A stretch of DNA of 64,000 bases. It comes from Bin87 sp965221295 (GTDB taxonomy: Bacteria; Chloroflexota; Dehalococcoidia; Lucifugimonadales; UBA3495). The DNA lies in assembly GCA_965221295.1 (NCBI GenBank), contig OZ244879.1:868001-932000 (forward strand), given 5' to 3'. The notes beneath the pieces are model-generated. The model searched no databases, had not been told where the DNA came from, and was given only the letters and a program-made list of their open reading frames with translations. This document shows positions 36,129 through 45,451 of the stretch, piece by piece; positions within the stretch are counted from its first letter, which is position 1, and each line of letters opens with the position of its first letter. The translations under genes and the position numbers were made by a program.

Positions 36129-38559
36129 CGGTTGCCGGCTCCGACGACGCCACGCCGTCCGTCTGATTCGCTTCAGCCGCGGGGGGATCGCCCTTCCACT
36201 TGCAAGTTGGGCAGGTGGCCTGGCCGCGCGCCGCCGTCACCAGCATCCCGGCGCATTGGGGGCAGGGCATCGGCAGCGGTTCCGTGTTCACCAAGAAGTC
36301 GCACTTCGGATAGTTGGCGCAGCCCCAGAACGGGCGGCCCGATTTGCGGGCGCGCCGCTCCACCAAGTCGCCGCCGCATTTCGGGCAAGGGGCCTCGCTC
36401 TTCTTGACGATGTTGCGCCGGTTGTCGCAGGGGTTGTCCGCCGCGTTGTAACCAGTGCAGGCCAAGAATCGCCCGTAGCGACCCGTCTTGATCACCATGG
36501 GCCGCTCGCACCGTTCGCACACTTCGTCGGTTTCCTCGTCGGCCGGGCGGTCGCCGTTGTTCCGCATGTTGCGCGTATTTTGGCAGGCCGGGTAACCGGT
36601 GCAGGCGAGGAACCGCCCAAATCGGCCCATCATCATGGTCATTGCTTCCCCGCACTTCTCGCAACTGGGCGAAAACTCCTTTTCGGCCGCGTTCACCGCC
36701 TGGTGAAATGGTCCGTAGAACTCGCTCAGCATGGGAACCCAGTCCAGATCGCCCTGCGCCACGCTGTCCAAGTCTTCTTCCATCCGCGCCGTGAAATTCA
36801 AGTCCATCACGTCGGCAAAATGTTGGGTTAGCAGGTCGGTCACCGTGCAACCCAGCTCGGTAGGCCGCAAGCGGCGCTGTTCCCGTTCCACGTATTCTCG
36901 TTCCACCAGCGTGGCAATCGTTGGAGCGTACGTGCTGGGGCGTCCGATGCCCTTGTCTTCCATTTCCTTGATCAGGGTGGCCTCGGAGAACCGTGGTGGC
37001 GGCTGGGTGAAATGCTGAATGCCTTTCAATTCCCGGTTGGTGAGACCGTCGCCGGCTGTGAGTTCGGGAAGGGCTCCGTCTTCCGCCGCTCCCGAGTCTT
37101 CTCGCCCTTCCTGGTACACCGCCCGGAAACCGGGGAACTTCAGGACCGACCCGGTAGCCCGAAAGCGGAACACGCTGTCCGATGGCGCGGCGCACGTGGC
37201 GTCGATGTCCACTGTAGTCGCCTCCAACAGCGCGTCGGCCATCTGGCTGGCCACCATGCGCTCCCAGATCAGCGTGTACAGCCGCAGTTGGTCGCGGTCC
37301 AAATAGGCAGCCATGGCCGCCGGCGTCCGCCGGATGGAGGTAGGTCGTATCGCTTCGTGGGCTTCCTGGGCGTTCTTGCTTCGAGTCCGGTAGGAGCGGG
37401 CTTTGTCGGGGGTGTATTCCCGGCCGAATCGCTCCCTGATGTACTCCCGAGTTTCACGCACCGCCGACTCGGCCACGTTTACGCTGTCGGTCCTCATGTA
37501 GGTAATCAGGCCCACGGACCCTTCGCGACCCAGGTTCAGGCCCTCGTACAGCTGCTGGGCCAACGCCATCGTGCGCTGCGCGGTGAACCGCAACTTGCGG
37601 CCAGCGTCCTGCTGCAGGGTGCTGGTGATGAACGGCGGGGATGGCCGCTGGCGCCTGGGCTTCTTCTCTACCTTTTCCACCGAGTACCGGGCATCTTTCA
37701 GCTCAGCCTCGAGACTTCGCGCCGTGTCTTCGTCCGGAATCGACAGCTTGCGCCGGGCGTCCTTGCGAGAATGCAGCGTGGCGGTGAACGCGTTGGGGTT
37801 GCCCGGCGGATCGGTGTCCTTGAACAGTTCCGCTTCCAGCGACCACCATTCTTCGGGCACGAATTGCTCGATTTCGCGTTCCCGCTCCACGATCATCCGC
37901 AACGCCACCGACTGGACCCGCCCGGCTGACAATCCGAGCTGCACTTTCAGCCACAGCAGCGGGCTGATCTCGTACCCCACCAGGCGGTCCAGAATTCTAC
38001 GGGCCTGCTGGGCGTTCACCAACTCCATGTCGATTTCTCGGGGATGCTGAAAGGCTTCTTCCACGGCCTGCTTGGTAATCTCGTGGAAGACCACGCGCTT
38101 GGGAGGCTTGGGATTTTTGTCCCAACCGGCCGCCGCCTGCAGGTGCCACGAAATCGCCTCCCCTTCCCGATCGGGGTCGGTGGCCAGGAAGATGTCCGAT
38201 GCCTTCTCCCCCGCCTTCTTCAGGCCATTGACCAGATCCCTTTTGTCCTTCATGGTCAAATATTTTGGGGTGAACTCCTCGTCCGTCTTCACACCCAGCG
38301 TCGATTTGGGCAGGTCGCGCACGTGGCCCATGGAGGCGGCCACCACGTACTTGTTGCCCAGAATCTGGCCAACCGTGCGCGCTTTCGCCGGCGATTCAAC
38401 GATCACGAGCTTCTTGCCGGCGGCGGAGGGTACGCCCGATCGCCCGCGCGTCGCGCCGGCTTTCGTCCTGCCGCTGGAGCTCCGGGTAGCCTTGCCGGCC
38501 CGGGATTTGGCGGATGTCTTTCCGGTCGTCCTATTGCTGTCGCCGATCTTCGGTGGCAT
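36118..38559 (-). CDS. topA: DNA topoisomerase I (type IA)
   Basis: Relaxes negative supercoils. The TOPRIM domain starts after a ~48-residue basic tail at KKLVIVESPAKARTVG, with the ATDPDREGEAISWH metal site. The catalytic Tyr is in VGLITYMRTDSVNV. The C-terminus carries four zinc-ribbon segments of the CxxC...CxxC type (SCEKCGEA, VCERCERP, PCPKCGGD, PCPQCAGM). The 813-residue length with these ribbons is typical. The long Lys/Ser-rich N-terminal extension is unusual. Confidence 0.96.
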   Translation of the reverse strand: MPPKIGDSNRTTGKTSAKSRAGKATRSSSGRTKAGATRGRSGVPSAAGKKLVIVESPAKARTVGQILGNKYVVAASMGHVRDLPKSTLGVKTDEEFTPKYLTMKDKRDLVNGLKKAGEKASDIFLATDPDREGEAISWHLQAAAGWDKNPKPPKRVVFHEITKQAVEEAFQHPREIDMELVNAQQARRILDRLVGYEISPLLWLKVQLGLSAGRVQSVALRMIVEREREIEQFVPEEWWSLEAELFKDTDPPGNPNAFTATLHSRKDARRKLSIPDEDTARSLEAELKDARYSVEKVEKKPRRQRPSPPFITSTLQQDAGRKLRFTAQRTMALAQQLYEGLNLGREGSVGLITYMRTDSVNVAESAVRETREYIRERFGREYTPDKARSYRTRSKNAQEAHEAIRPTSIRRTPAAMAAYLDRDQLRLYTLIWERMVASQMADALLEATTVDIDATCAAPSDSVFRFRATGSVLKFPGFRAVYQEGREDSGAAEDGALPELTAGDGLTNRELKGIQHFTQPPPRFSEATLIKEMEDKGIGRPSTYAPTIATLVEREYVEREQRRLRPTELGCTVTDLLTQHFADVMDLNFTARMEEDLDSVAQGDLDWVPMLSEFYGPFHQAVNAAEKEFSPSCEKCGEAMTMMMGRFGRFLACTGYPACQNTRNMRNNGDRPADEETDEVCERCERPMVIKTGRYGRFLACTGYNAADNPCDNRRNIVKKSEAPCPKCGGDLVERRARKSGRPFWGCANYPKCDFLVNTEPLPMPCPQCAGMLVTAARGQATCPTCKWKGDPPAAEANQTDGVASSEPATVGD

Positions 38560-38595
38560 TGGGCAGTCTTGTCTCCGCTTGGTTTTGCGTCAAGG

Positions 38596-39720
38596 TCAAG
38601 GCAACTGGTAGTGCATCATACCAGCCTGCGTAACCATCCCCTTGATTTCCAGCATGGTCAGCAGGCCGCTCACTTCCGTGATGGGCCGGCCGGTCAACCT
38701 CGCCAGATCATCAATATGGGTGGGTTCGTTGGTGATATGGCGCAGCAGGTCCAATTCGTCGGGGTCGTCTGATTCCCGGCTTGGCGCGGGCTCGGTGGAT
38801 TCGTTGAGATGCATCGCGATCTGACGTTCCGCGGTGTCCAGTCCAATCTCAACTAATATATCACTAACGTCGCACACCAGCTTGGCGCCTTCCCGGATCA
38901 ATCGGTTGGTGAGTTTGCTGGCGTCCGAGTAAATGTCGCCCGGGACGCAGAAGATTTCCCGGTTTTGATCCAGGGCGTGATACACGGTCCACCGGGTGCC
39001 GCTGGTTTCGTTGGCCTCGGTGATCAGGGTTCCCAGCGTCAGTCCGCTGATGATCCGGTTGCGCCGGGGGAAATTCGACGCCTCTGGCTTCGTCCCCAAG
39101 GGGAACTCGCTGAGCAGCGCGCCGCCTTCGCCTACGATCCGCTCGGCCAAGCGCAGGTTTTTGGGAGGATAAACCGTGTCCAACCCGTTGCCCAGCGCCG
39201 CCAGCGTCCTGCCTCCGGCGTCCAACGCGGCCTGATGCGCCTGCGCATCGATGCCCAGGGCCAACCCGCTCACCACGGTCACCCCGCGCGCCGCCAGTTC
39301 GGCGCACAGTTGCGCCGTGACCTTGCACCCATATCGCGTCGGCCTTCGCGTGCCGACCACCGCAACCGAGGCCTCATCCGAAGGCAGCAATTGGCCGCGA
39401 CAATACAATACCGGGGGCGGGTCCGCGATCTCTTTCAATCGCCGGGGGTACTGCGCGTCGTGCCACGTGAACGCCGCTACCCCAGCCTGGGCCAGTCGCT
39501 CCAATTCTCCGTCTGGGCTGACCTTTTCCCTGGATTCCACGATGGCCTTCACCACGCCGCCGCCGATTCCGGACGCCCGCAACTCCCGCTGCGACGCCCT
39601 CCACGCGGCCTCCAAATCCCCGTCGAAATGGGACTCCAACAACCGGAATCTTGCCGCGCCCAGGCCCGGCGTCTGACTCAGGGCTATCCAATGTCCCAAT
39701 GAACTGTTATCCCGCTGCAT
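38596..39720 (-). CDS. dprA: DNA-processing protein DprA
   Basis: Loads RecA on incoming single-stranded DNA in natural transformation. The Rossmann-like core has VAVVGTRRPTRYG, GVTVVSGLALGIDAQAHQAALDAGGRTLAALGNGLD, SEFPLGTKPEASNFPRRNRIISGL and VPGDIY. The C-terminal winged helix is about residues 310-374. The ATG at 39720 follows a -10-like TAGAAT by 10 bp, so the mRNA may be leaderless; an upstream frame adds 19 residues without homology. It is the first gene of the minus-strand housekeeping cluster. Confidence 0.94.
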   Translation of the reverse strand: MQRDNSSLGHWIALSQTPGLGAARFRLLESHFDGDLEAAWRASQRELRASGIGGGVVKAIVESREKVSPDGELERLAQAGVAAFTWHDAQYPRRLKEIADPPPVLYCRGQLLPSDEASVAVVGTRRPTRYGCKVTAQLCAELAARGVTVVSGLALGIDAQAHQAALDAGGRTLAALGNGLDTVYPPKNLRLAERIVGEGGALLSEFPLGTKPEASNFPRRNRIISGLTLGTLITEANETSGTRWTVYHALDQNREIFCVPGDIYSDASKLTNRLIREGAKLVCDVSDILVEIGLDTAERQIAMHLNESTEPAPSRESDDPDELDLLRHITNEPTHIDDLARLTGRPITEVSGLLTMLEIKGMVTQAGMMHYQLP

Positions 39721-39730
39721 CACGGCGGCG

Positions 39731-39760
39731 ATTCTATCACAGCGGCATTTTTTCAAACAA
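39731..39760 (-). promoter_or_regulatory. Promoter for dprA, close to the start codon
   Basis: Read on the minus strand: TTGTTT, an 18-bp spacer and TAGAAT. The -10 ends 10 bp before the ATG, leaving room for only a few bases of leader. Confidence 0.5.
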
Positions 39761-40192
39761 CGACCAATCGTCACCATATCGCGGTTTATGGAAAAACCCT
39801 TGGCCGCCCGCCAATTTTGAGAGGGGCGACCAACTGGCGTCGCCGACGCCCGACACGACCAGGGCAGCAGGGGAATCTCGTCGGCCGCAGCGAACCACTC
39901 TTCGCCCGCCGGAAGCCGTTCGCGCCGCAGCGTGTTTGCGGCGATGCTTCCGCCGATGGCGAAGAGGGCAGTCGCTTTCCGGTCAGGTGGATTTCTGGCC
40001 GGGGGCGTAACAACTTTGTAACAGTTCCGTCATTTGTACGTAACACGGGAAATCTACGCTGCCTGCGTACCATGCGCCTTCGCCATCATGGCGATACGCG
40101 CCGCCGACGGCAAGGCCATCCGCCTTCGAGCGGACCGCGGCGGCGGGACGATAGGGGCGCATGACAGTCAACGTCAGTGAGGAGCTAACTGT
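39761..40192. other. Non-coding region between dprA and amtB
   Basis: No supported gene. It contains the four-box array at 40007-40044. A GGAG ribosome-binding site precedes the amtB start. Confidence 0.5.
40007..40044 (+). promoter_or_regulatory. Four GTAAC-type boxes at 11-bp intervals, GlnR-like operator
   Basis: Boxes GTAAC (40007), GTAAC (40018), GTCAT (40029) and GTAAC (40040) sit at exactly 11-bp intervals with 6-bp spacers. OmpR-family regulators of nitrogen genes such as actinobacterial GlnR bind pairs of such 11-bp direct repeats (GTNAC-n6-GAAAC). The array lies 149-186 bp upstream of the ammonium transporter start. Regulation of amtB by an OmpR-family nitrogen regulator is inferred. 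Confidence 0.65.
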
Positions 40193-41413
40193 ATGGAGTT
40201 CACCGAACTGGAAGTACTGACCTTCCTGATTTCGTCGGCGCTGGTGTTCATCATGGTGCCCGGCCTAGCCCTGTTCTATGGAGGCCTGGTGCGCCACAAG
40301 AACGTCATCGGAACGATGATGCACTCGATTGCGGCCATTGGCGTGGTGAGCGTCATTTGGGCGCTGTGGGGTTACAGCTTGGCGTTCGGCAACAGCGTGG
40401 GGAACCTGGGGTTCGTCGGAGACCTGACGAAGTTCGGCATGGTGGGCGTGCTGCCCGACGAGCAGGCGTTCATGGTGTTCCAGGGCATGTTCGCCATCAT
40501 CACCGTGGCGCTGATCGCCGGCGGGTTTGCCGAACGGTTCAAGTTTTCATCGTACCTGGTATTCGCTGGGTTGTGGGTAACCATCGTGTACGCTCCCTTG
40601 TGCCATTGGGTTTGGGGCGGCGGTTGGTTGGGCAATTTGGGCAGTTTGCTGGGCATGAGCGAAGCGGGTTTTGCCCTGGACTTCGCCGGCGGCACGGTGG
40701 TCCACATCGCATCAGGAGCGGCGGCGTTGGCGGCGGCGTTTATCGTCGGCCGTCGGTTCGGTTTCGGGTCCGCAACGTTGACCCCGGACAACGTGCCGCT
40801 GGTGTTGTTGGGAGCGGGGCTGCTGTGGTTCGGCTGGTTCGGATTCAACGCCGGCAGCAGTTTCAACCTTTCCAGCTACGACGCGGCCAACGCCTTCGTG
40901 GTGACCAACGTCGCGGCGGCCACCGCGATGTCGTCCTGGTCGTTCGTGTCCTGGTTCTTCTCGCATCGCCCGTCGGCCAGCGGCGCCGCGGCAGGAGCCG
41001 TGGCCGGCCTGGTGGCGATCACGCCGGCGGCGGGATTCGTGGGCGTGATGCCGGCCATGGTCATCGGCGCCGGAGCCGGTGCGGCGTGCTTCATGGCGGT
41101 TGAACTGGTCCACAAGCTGCGAATTGATGATTCGCTGGACGTTTTCGGCATCCACGGCGTGGGTGGAATGTGGGGCGCCCTGGCGACGGGGTTGTTCGTT
41201 GGCATCGGTTTCGGCGCTCTGGACGCCGACGTTTCGCGCATCGAGCAAGTTCTGTACCAAGTGATCGGCATCGGCGCGGCGTTCGCCTGGTCGTTCGTCG
41301 TGTCCAGCGTCATCTTGCTGGCCCTGAAATTCACCATCGGCCTGCGCGTCAACGACATCGAAGAAGAAGTTGGCCTTGACCTGAGCCAGCACGGCGAAGG
41401 GATGAACCAGTAG
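40193..41413 (+). CDS. amtB: Ammonium transporter
   Basis: Amt/MEP/Rh channel for ammonium uptake. The eleven helices start at VLTFLISSALVFIMVPGLALFYGGLVR, with the twin His of the pore in GTVVHIASG and FGIHGVGGMWG and the external Trp/Phe site in LWFGWFGFNAGSSF. The 406 residues end in a short cytoplasmic tail. No cleavable signal peptide is obvious. It is followed by glnA 480 bp later; I see no glnB/glnK nearby, so control by GlnK is not visible here. Confidence 0.96.
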   Translation: MEFTELEVLTFLISSALVFIMVPGLALFYGGLVRHKNVIGTMMHSIAAIGVVSVIWALWGYSLAFGNSVGNLGFVGDLTKFGMVGVLPDEQAFMVFQGMFAIITVALIAGGFAERFKFSSYLVFAGLWVTIVYAPLCHWVWGGGWLGNLGSLLGMSEAGFALDFAGGTVVHIASGAAALAAAFIVGRRFGFGSATLTPDNVPLVLLGAGLLWFGWFGFNAGSSFNLSSYDAANAFVVTNVAAATAMSSWSFVSWFFSHRPSASGAAAGAVAGLVAITPAAGFVGVMPAMVIGAGAGAACFMAVELVHKLRIDDSLDVFGIHGVGGMWGALATGLFVGIGFGALDADVSRIEQVLYQVIGIGAAFAWSFVVSSVILLALKFTIGLRVNDIEEEVGLDLSQHGEGMNQ

Positions 41414-41893
41414 CCGCGAACAACGATTATGGCGCCGCTCATGCAACATAAACCGGGAGCCTGATGCGGCGCTACATGTTCGATGGGTCCCTCGGCTATG
41501 CCACGCTGTCCACAGCCCGCCGGCGCAATGCCGGCGGGCTGCCTTCCCTCACGGCGGCCGCTCGGGTCATCGCCGTTCCCTCGGCCAACGGCTGCAACCG
41601 GCTGGCTGATGGCGTTGAGGCGTCGGTGAAGCTGGAGCGCTCGCTGGGCACCTGGGCGGCGGGCTCGCGTCCACCCCTACACGTCCAGCCCGTGGGCCCT
41701 TCCACTGGAATATTGCGCGCCCCACCGAGCCTTGGCGTTGCAACGCCTTGGAGCCGGACACGTGGCTCTCACGAGGCGCGGCACCATATCCGACGACGAG
41801 CCATGGGGCGACGGGAGAGACCCGCCCCGGCTGATACAATGTTGCCGAAAAAACCCGGAGGCATCGGCGAAGCGCTCCAACAGGAGATCACCC
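41414..41893. other. 480-bp stretch between amtB and glnA
   Basis: No supported gene. It holds the hairpin at 41514-41540 and a -10-like TACAAT (41835-41840) about 55 bp before glnA with no good -35. No GTAAC array like that upstream of amtB is present. Confidence 0.5.
41514..41540. terminator. Strong GC hairpin downstream of amtB
   Basis: A perfect 11-bp stem (agcccgccggc with gccggcgggct) around GCAAT, 100 bp after the amtB stop. The lack of a T run makes it an uncertain terminator; it could also act as a 3' structure or attenuator. Confidence 0.45.
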
Positions 41894-43234
41894 TTGTTCA
41901 CTGATCATCATGCTGCTGAACGTGAGTACGTGCTGCGAAGCGCCCGCGATTTCGACGTCAAGTTCATTCGCCTGTGGTTCACGGACATACTGGGCAACCT
42001 GAAGGGGTTTGCCATCACGGTGGATGACCTGGAAGACGCTTTGGAACTGGGAGTGGGATTCGACGGCGCCGCCATCGACGGTTTCACCACCGACGAGGAG
42101 AGCGACCTGCGCGCCTTCCCCGACCCCACCACCTTCGCGCTGCTGCCCTGGAGGCCGCGCCAGAACGCCGTGGCCCGCATCTTCTGCGACATTCGCACGC
42201 CCCGGGGCGAGCCGTTCGTAGGCGACCCGCGCCAGGCTCTCAAACGCAACCTGGAACGGTTGGCGAGTTTGGGCTACATCTACTACGTGGGGCCGGAGCT
42301 GGAATATTTCTACCTGCGCGACCCCGAATCGCCCGAACCGTTGGACACCTATGGCTACTACGACCAGCTGTCCAGCAACCCAGCCTCCGACCTGCGCCGG
42401 GATACCGTCCTCAACCTGGCCGAAATGGGCATCCCCGTGAAATACTCCCACCACGAAGGCGCCCCCAGCCAGCACGAAATCGACCTGCAATACACCGACG
42501 CTCTGACCATGGCCGACAACGTGATGACGGCCCGGTTGGTGATCAAGGAGCTGGCCCAGCAGCAGAACGTGTACGCCTCCTTCATGCCCAAACCGTTCCG
42601 CACCCGAAACGGCAGCGGAATGCACACCCATCAATCGCTGTTTCGCGGCAACTCCAACGCCTTCTACGACGCCGACGACGACCTGCGCCTTTCGCTCACT
42701 GGCAAGCGCTTCATCGCCGGGTTGCTGCGGCACTCGCCCGAAATAACGTTGGTGACCAACCAGTGGGTGAATTCCTACAAGCGTCTGGTGCCAGGTTACG
42801 AGGCTCCCGTGCACGTCTCGTGGACGGTGTCGAACCGCCTGGGCCTGATCCGGGTGCCGTCCTACAAGTCCGGTTATGAAACATCATTGCGGGTGGAATA
42901 CCGCGCTCCCGACTCGGCCTGCAATCCCTACCTGGCCTTCAGCGCGTTGCTGGCGGCGGGACTGAAGGGCATAGAGGAGGAATACCCACTGCCATCGCCG
43001 GAGACATCCGACGTGGCGAGGATGGATCCCGAAGAACGCGCGGCCAAAGGCATCGCGCGGTTGCCAACCAACCTGGGCGAAGCCATCGGCTTGGCCGAGC
43101 GGAGTTCCCTGCTGCGCGAGACGCTGGGCGATTTCGTGCACGAAACGCTGATCCGCAACAAGAAGAAGGAATGGGAAGAGTACAGCTCTGCGGTTACCGA
43201 TTACGAAATATCGCGTTACCTGCCGTTGCTGTGA
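41894..43234 (+). CDS. glnA: Glutamine synthetase, type I
   Basis: Makes glutamine from glutamate, ammonia and ATP. The N-terminal beta-grasp domain has RLWFTDILGNLKGFAITV and GFDGAAIDGF. The catalytic domain has GPELEYFYLRD, KYSHHEGAPSQHEIDLQY, GSGMHTHQSLF (metal and glutamate site) and VEYRAPDSACNPYLAFSALLAAG. The adenylylation loop of GSI-beta enzymes is not evident, so it is probably the feedback-inhibited GSI-alpha type. It starts with TTG 7 bp after AGGAG; an upstream open frame has no homology. It follows amtB. Confidence 0.95.
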   Translation: MFTDHHAAEREYVLRSARDFDVKFIRLWFTDILGNLKGFAITVDDLEDALELGVGFDGAAIDGFTTDEESDLRAFPDPTTFALLPWRPRQNAVARIFCDIRTPRGEPFVGDPRQALKRNLERLASLGYIYYVGPELEYFYLRDPESPEPLDTYGYYDQLSSNPASDLRRDTVLNLAEMGIPVKYSHHEGAPSQHEIDLQYTDALTMADNVMTARLVIKELAQQQNVYASFMPKPFRTRNGSGMHTHQSLFRGNSNAFYDADDDLRLSLTGKRFIAGLLRHSPEITLVTNQWVNSYKRLVPGYEAPVHVSWTVSNRLGLIRVPSYKSGYETSLRVEYRAPDSACNPYLAFSALLAAGLKGIEEEYPLPSPETSDVARMDPEERAAKGIARLPTNLGEAIGLAERSSLLRETLGDFVHETLIRNKKKEWEEYSSAVTDYEISRYLPLL

Positions 43235-43278
43235 AACCGGGCGTCAATTCGGTCGAACCGGCAGAGGTGCGAGAAGCC

Positions 43279-44088
43279 ATGCAATTTTCTGGAAAACTGG
43301 TCATCATCGCCGCCCTTGCGGTAACGGCGCTTCTGGTCAGCAACATCATCGCCATTAAGCCGGTGTCCCTCTTCACCCTGCCGTTCAACTTCATCGGGAG
43401 CGAACTGTTCGTGGTGTCGGCCGCCATCATTTGCTTCCCAGTCGGCTACATCATCAGCGATATATTGACCGAAGTTTACGGATTCCGCGTGGCACGTGGG
43501 GTCATCTGGCTCGGCTTCGTGTGCAACGTGCTGATGGTATTCCTGTTTTGGGTGGGTGATTTGATCCCGGGCGCGGTGTTCTGGCCAGCCGACCCGGTGG
43601 TGATCTCCGATGACGCCGGCAACGTGGTGGCCAATCTGCCCAGCGAGCACGCCTACGAGGCAATCCTCGGCGCCACGGGCTGGATCCTGCTGGGCTCGTT
43701 CGTCGCCTACATCGTGGGCGAATTCACCAACGCCGTGGTGATGGTGCTGTTGAAGAACCGCACCCAGGGCCGCATGTTGTGGCTCCGCACCATATCCTCC
43801 ACCGTGGTGGGCCAGGGCATAGACTCGTTGCTGTTCTTCACCATAGCCTTCGGTTTCTCGGGCCTTTGGATTGGTGAGAATGGGTCGTGGCTGCCGGTGT
43901 TCAACGCCGCGGCGTGCGCCTGGATCGCCAAGTCCGTTTATGAAGTGATCGCCACGCCGCTGACCTACCTGGTGGTGGGCTGGCTGAAGCGCACGGAGCG
44001 GATGGACGTGTACGACGCCCCCAGGTCGCTCAACCCGTTCGGCGTGTTTGGCGACGCGCCGGCCGCCGCCTCCGCAAACCGAGCCTGA
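43279..44088 (+). CDS. Queuosine precursor transporter (YhhQ/VUT family)
   Basis: Imports preQ0/preQ1-type bases for tRNA queuosine. A multi-helix membrane protein whose signature is FPVGYIISDILTEVYGFRVAR, with VGEFTNAVVMVLLKNRTQGRMLWLRTISSTVVGQGIDSLLF in the second half, matching COG1738. About six transmembrane helices in 269 residues. The ATG at 43279 is preferred; a GTG that overlaps the glnA stop (GTGA) could start a longer form and couple the two genes. No queuosine biosynthesis genes are nearby. Confidence 0.88.
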   Translation: MQFSGKLVIIAALAVTALLVSNIIAIKPVSLFTLPFNFIGSELFVVSAAIICFPVGYIISDILTEVYGFRVARGVIWLGFVCNVLMVFLFWVGDLIPGAVFWPADPVVISDDAGNVVANLPSEHAYEAILGATGWILLGSFVAYIVGEFTNAVVMVLLKNRTQGRMLWLRTISSTVVGQGIDSLLFFTIAFGFSGLWIGENGSWLPVFNAAACAWIAKSVYEVIATPLTYLVVGWLKRTERMDVYDAPRSLNPFGVFGDAPAAASANRA

Positions 44089-44107
44089 CGTCGCGGCGCA
44101 AGTCAGC

Positions 44108-44365
44108 ATGGCCCAGCAGAACCCTGACCACGGAAACGCGCCGGACGGCGAGCATGATGGTCGCGCCCATGAGCATAGCCCCCATAAGCACGGCCAACGC
44201 GATCATCGCCACGAGGACCGCCCGAACCTCCGGGCCCTGGTAGGCAACCTGACCGGCGCCGGGCAGCCCTGGCCGAAGGTGGTGGTGGCGGTCGCGTCCA
44301 ACTCCCTGCGCAAGATCTTGTCAATGCGCGGCTGTTGCGGCAACCATGGCCAGCCGGGGTGTTGA
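44108..44365 (+). CDS. Small His-rich protein with conserved-looking Cys tail
   Basis: 85 residues, not recognised with certainty. The first ~40 residues are extremely His/Asp-rich (ten His in about 30 residues, e.g. HEHSPHKHGQRDHRHED), suggesting metal binding. The C-terminus has a hydrophobic-basic helix (VVVAVASNSLRKIL) and ends CCGNHGQPGC with four cysteines. The start follows the transporter gene by 19 bp and lacks a good ribosome-binding site. It could be a nickel/zinc/copper handling peptide or a short exported protein. The frame may be non-coding; I rate it moderate. Confidence 0.5.
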   Translation: MAQQNPDHGNAPDGEHDGRAHEHSPHKHGQRDHRHEDRPNLRALVGNLTGAGQPWPKVVVAVASNSLRKILSMRGCCGNHGQPGC

Positions 44366-44611
44366 CGGCGCTGAGCGACGCCGGCGTGCCCGGCCATCCA
44401 GTTCCCGTTCCGCGCCAAACCCTTCCATCATCACGGTCATTGTCCATCGAGCGCGTCGACGGGATCATCTACCATCAAGATCGTCGGCGCGGCTCGTGAG
44501 CATGCGACATGGCGGGCGTTTCATGCGAAGGGGGTCAGGCATGGCCCGTGTGCCCGGCTTAGTGGGCGCTACAATGGGCGCTGCCAAACTCGAACAGTAG
44601 GAGCCAAAGTT

Positions 44612-45319
44612 ATGCGCGCCGAACAACGCAGGGTAGCCGGCGACGGCCTCCACTACCTGGCGATATTTCCCGACGACTACGATGCCGAGGCGGATTACCC
44701 GGTGGTGGCCATGCTCCACGGGTTTGGCGCCAACATGCAGGACCTGGCCGGGCTGGCGCCGTCCATCAACCGCAAGGGCTACGTGTACGTGTGCCCCAAC
44801 GCGCCAATACCCTTCGAGCTGGCGCCGGGCACGGTTGGCTACGGTTGGCATCCGCCCCGGGGCCAGGCCACCGACGAGCACTTTGAGCAGGCCGAGTCAT
44901 TGCTGGGCGCCTTCTTCGATGAGACGCTGGCCGAGTTTCGCGCCGGAGATGGCCGGACCGTTCTGCTGGGCTTCTCCCAGGGCGGCGGCATGACCTACCG
45001 CATGGGCCTGGGCCGGCCGGATCGTTTCGCGGCCCTGGTGGCGCTCAGCGCGTCGTTGCCCGATCCAGAGGTTCTGCGGCCCCGCCTGCCGGACCACCGC
45101 GACCAGCCGGTGTTCGTCGCACACGGCCGGTACGACCAGATGGTGTCCATGGAGAGCGCGCGGCGCACGCGGGAGTTCCTGCTGGCGGAGAACTACAATC
45201 TCGCGTACCACGAGTACGACATGGGCCACGAAATCCCCGTGGAGGTTCTGCGGGACATGACGCCCTGGATCGAATCCATTCTACCCCCGCTGGTAGCAGA
45301 AACCGACCGAATCTACTGA
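44612..45319 (+). CDS. Phospholipase/carboxylesterase family alpha/beta hydrolase
   Basis: 235 residues. VVAMLHGFGANMQD is the oxyanion loop, the nucleophile is in GFSQGGGM, the acid is in HGRYDQMVSM and the His is in YDMGHEIPVE. This matches the carboxylesterase/acyl-protein thioesterase group (Abhydrolase_2). AGGAG precedes the ATG. Monocistronic, cytoplasmic (no signal peptide). The substrate is unknown. Confidence 0.9.
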   Translation: MRAEQRRVAGDGLHYLAIFPDDYDAEADYPVVAMLHGFGANMQDLAGLAPSINRKGYVYVCPNAPIPFELAPGTVGYGWHPPRGQATDEHFEQAESLLGAFFDETLAEFRAGDGRTVLLGFSQGGGMTYRMGLGRPDRFAALVALSASLPDPEVLRPRLPDHRDQPVFVAHGRYDQMVSMESARRTREFLLAENYNLAYHEYDMGHEIPVEVLRDMTPWIESILPPLVAETDRIY

Positions 45320-45451
45320 GCCGGCGTGGGTTCGCAAGGATGGGCCGACAGGCCAGAGGGGGATTGAAGTTGTCGCCTGCGGAAAAGCACGGTTCGCGCT
45401 GGGTCGCCGATGAATTGGGGCTGCCGCCAATCGTTACTGGGAGATTTACTG

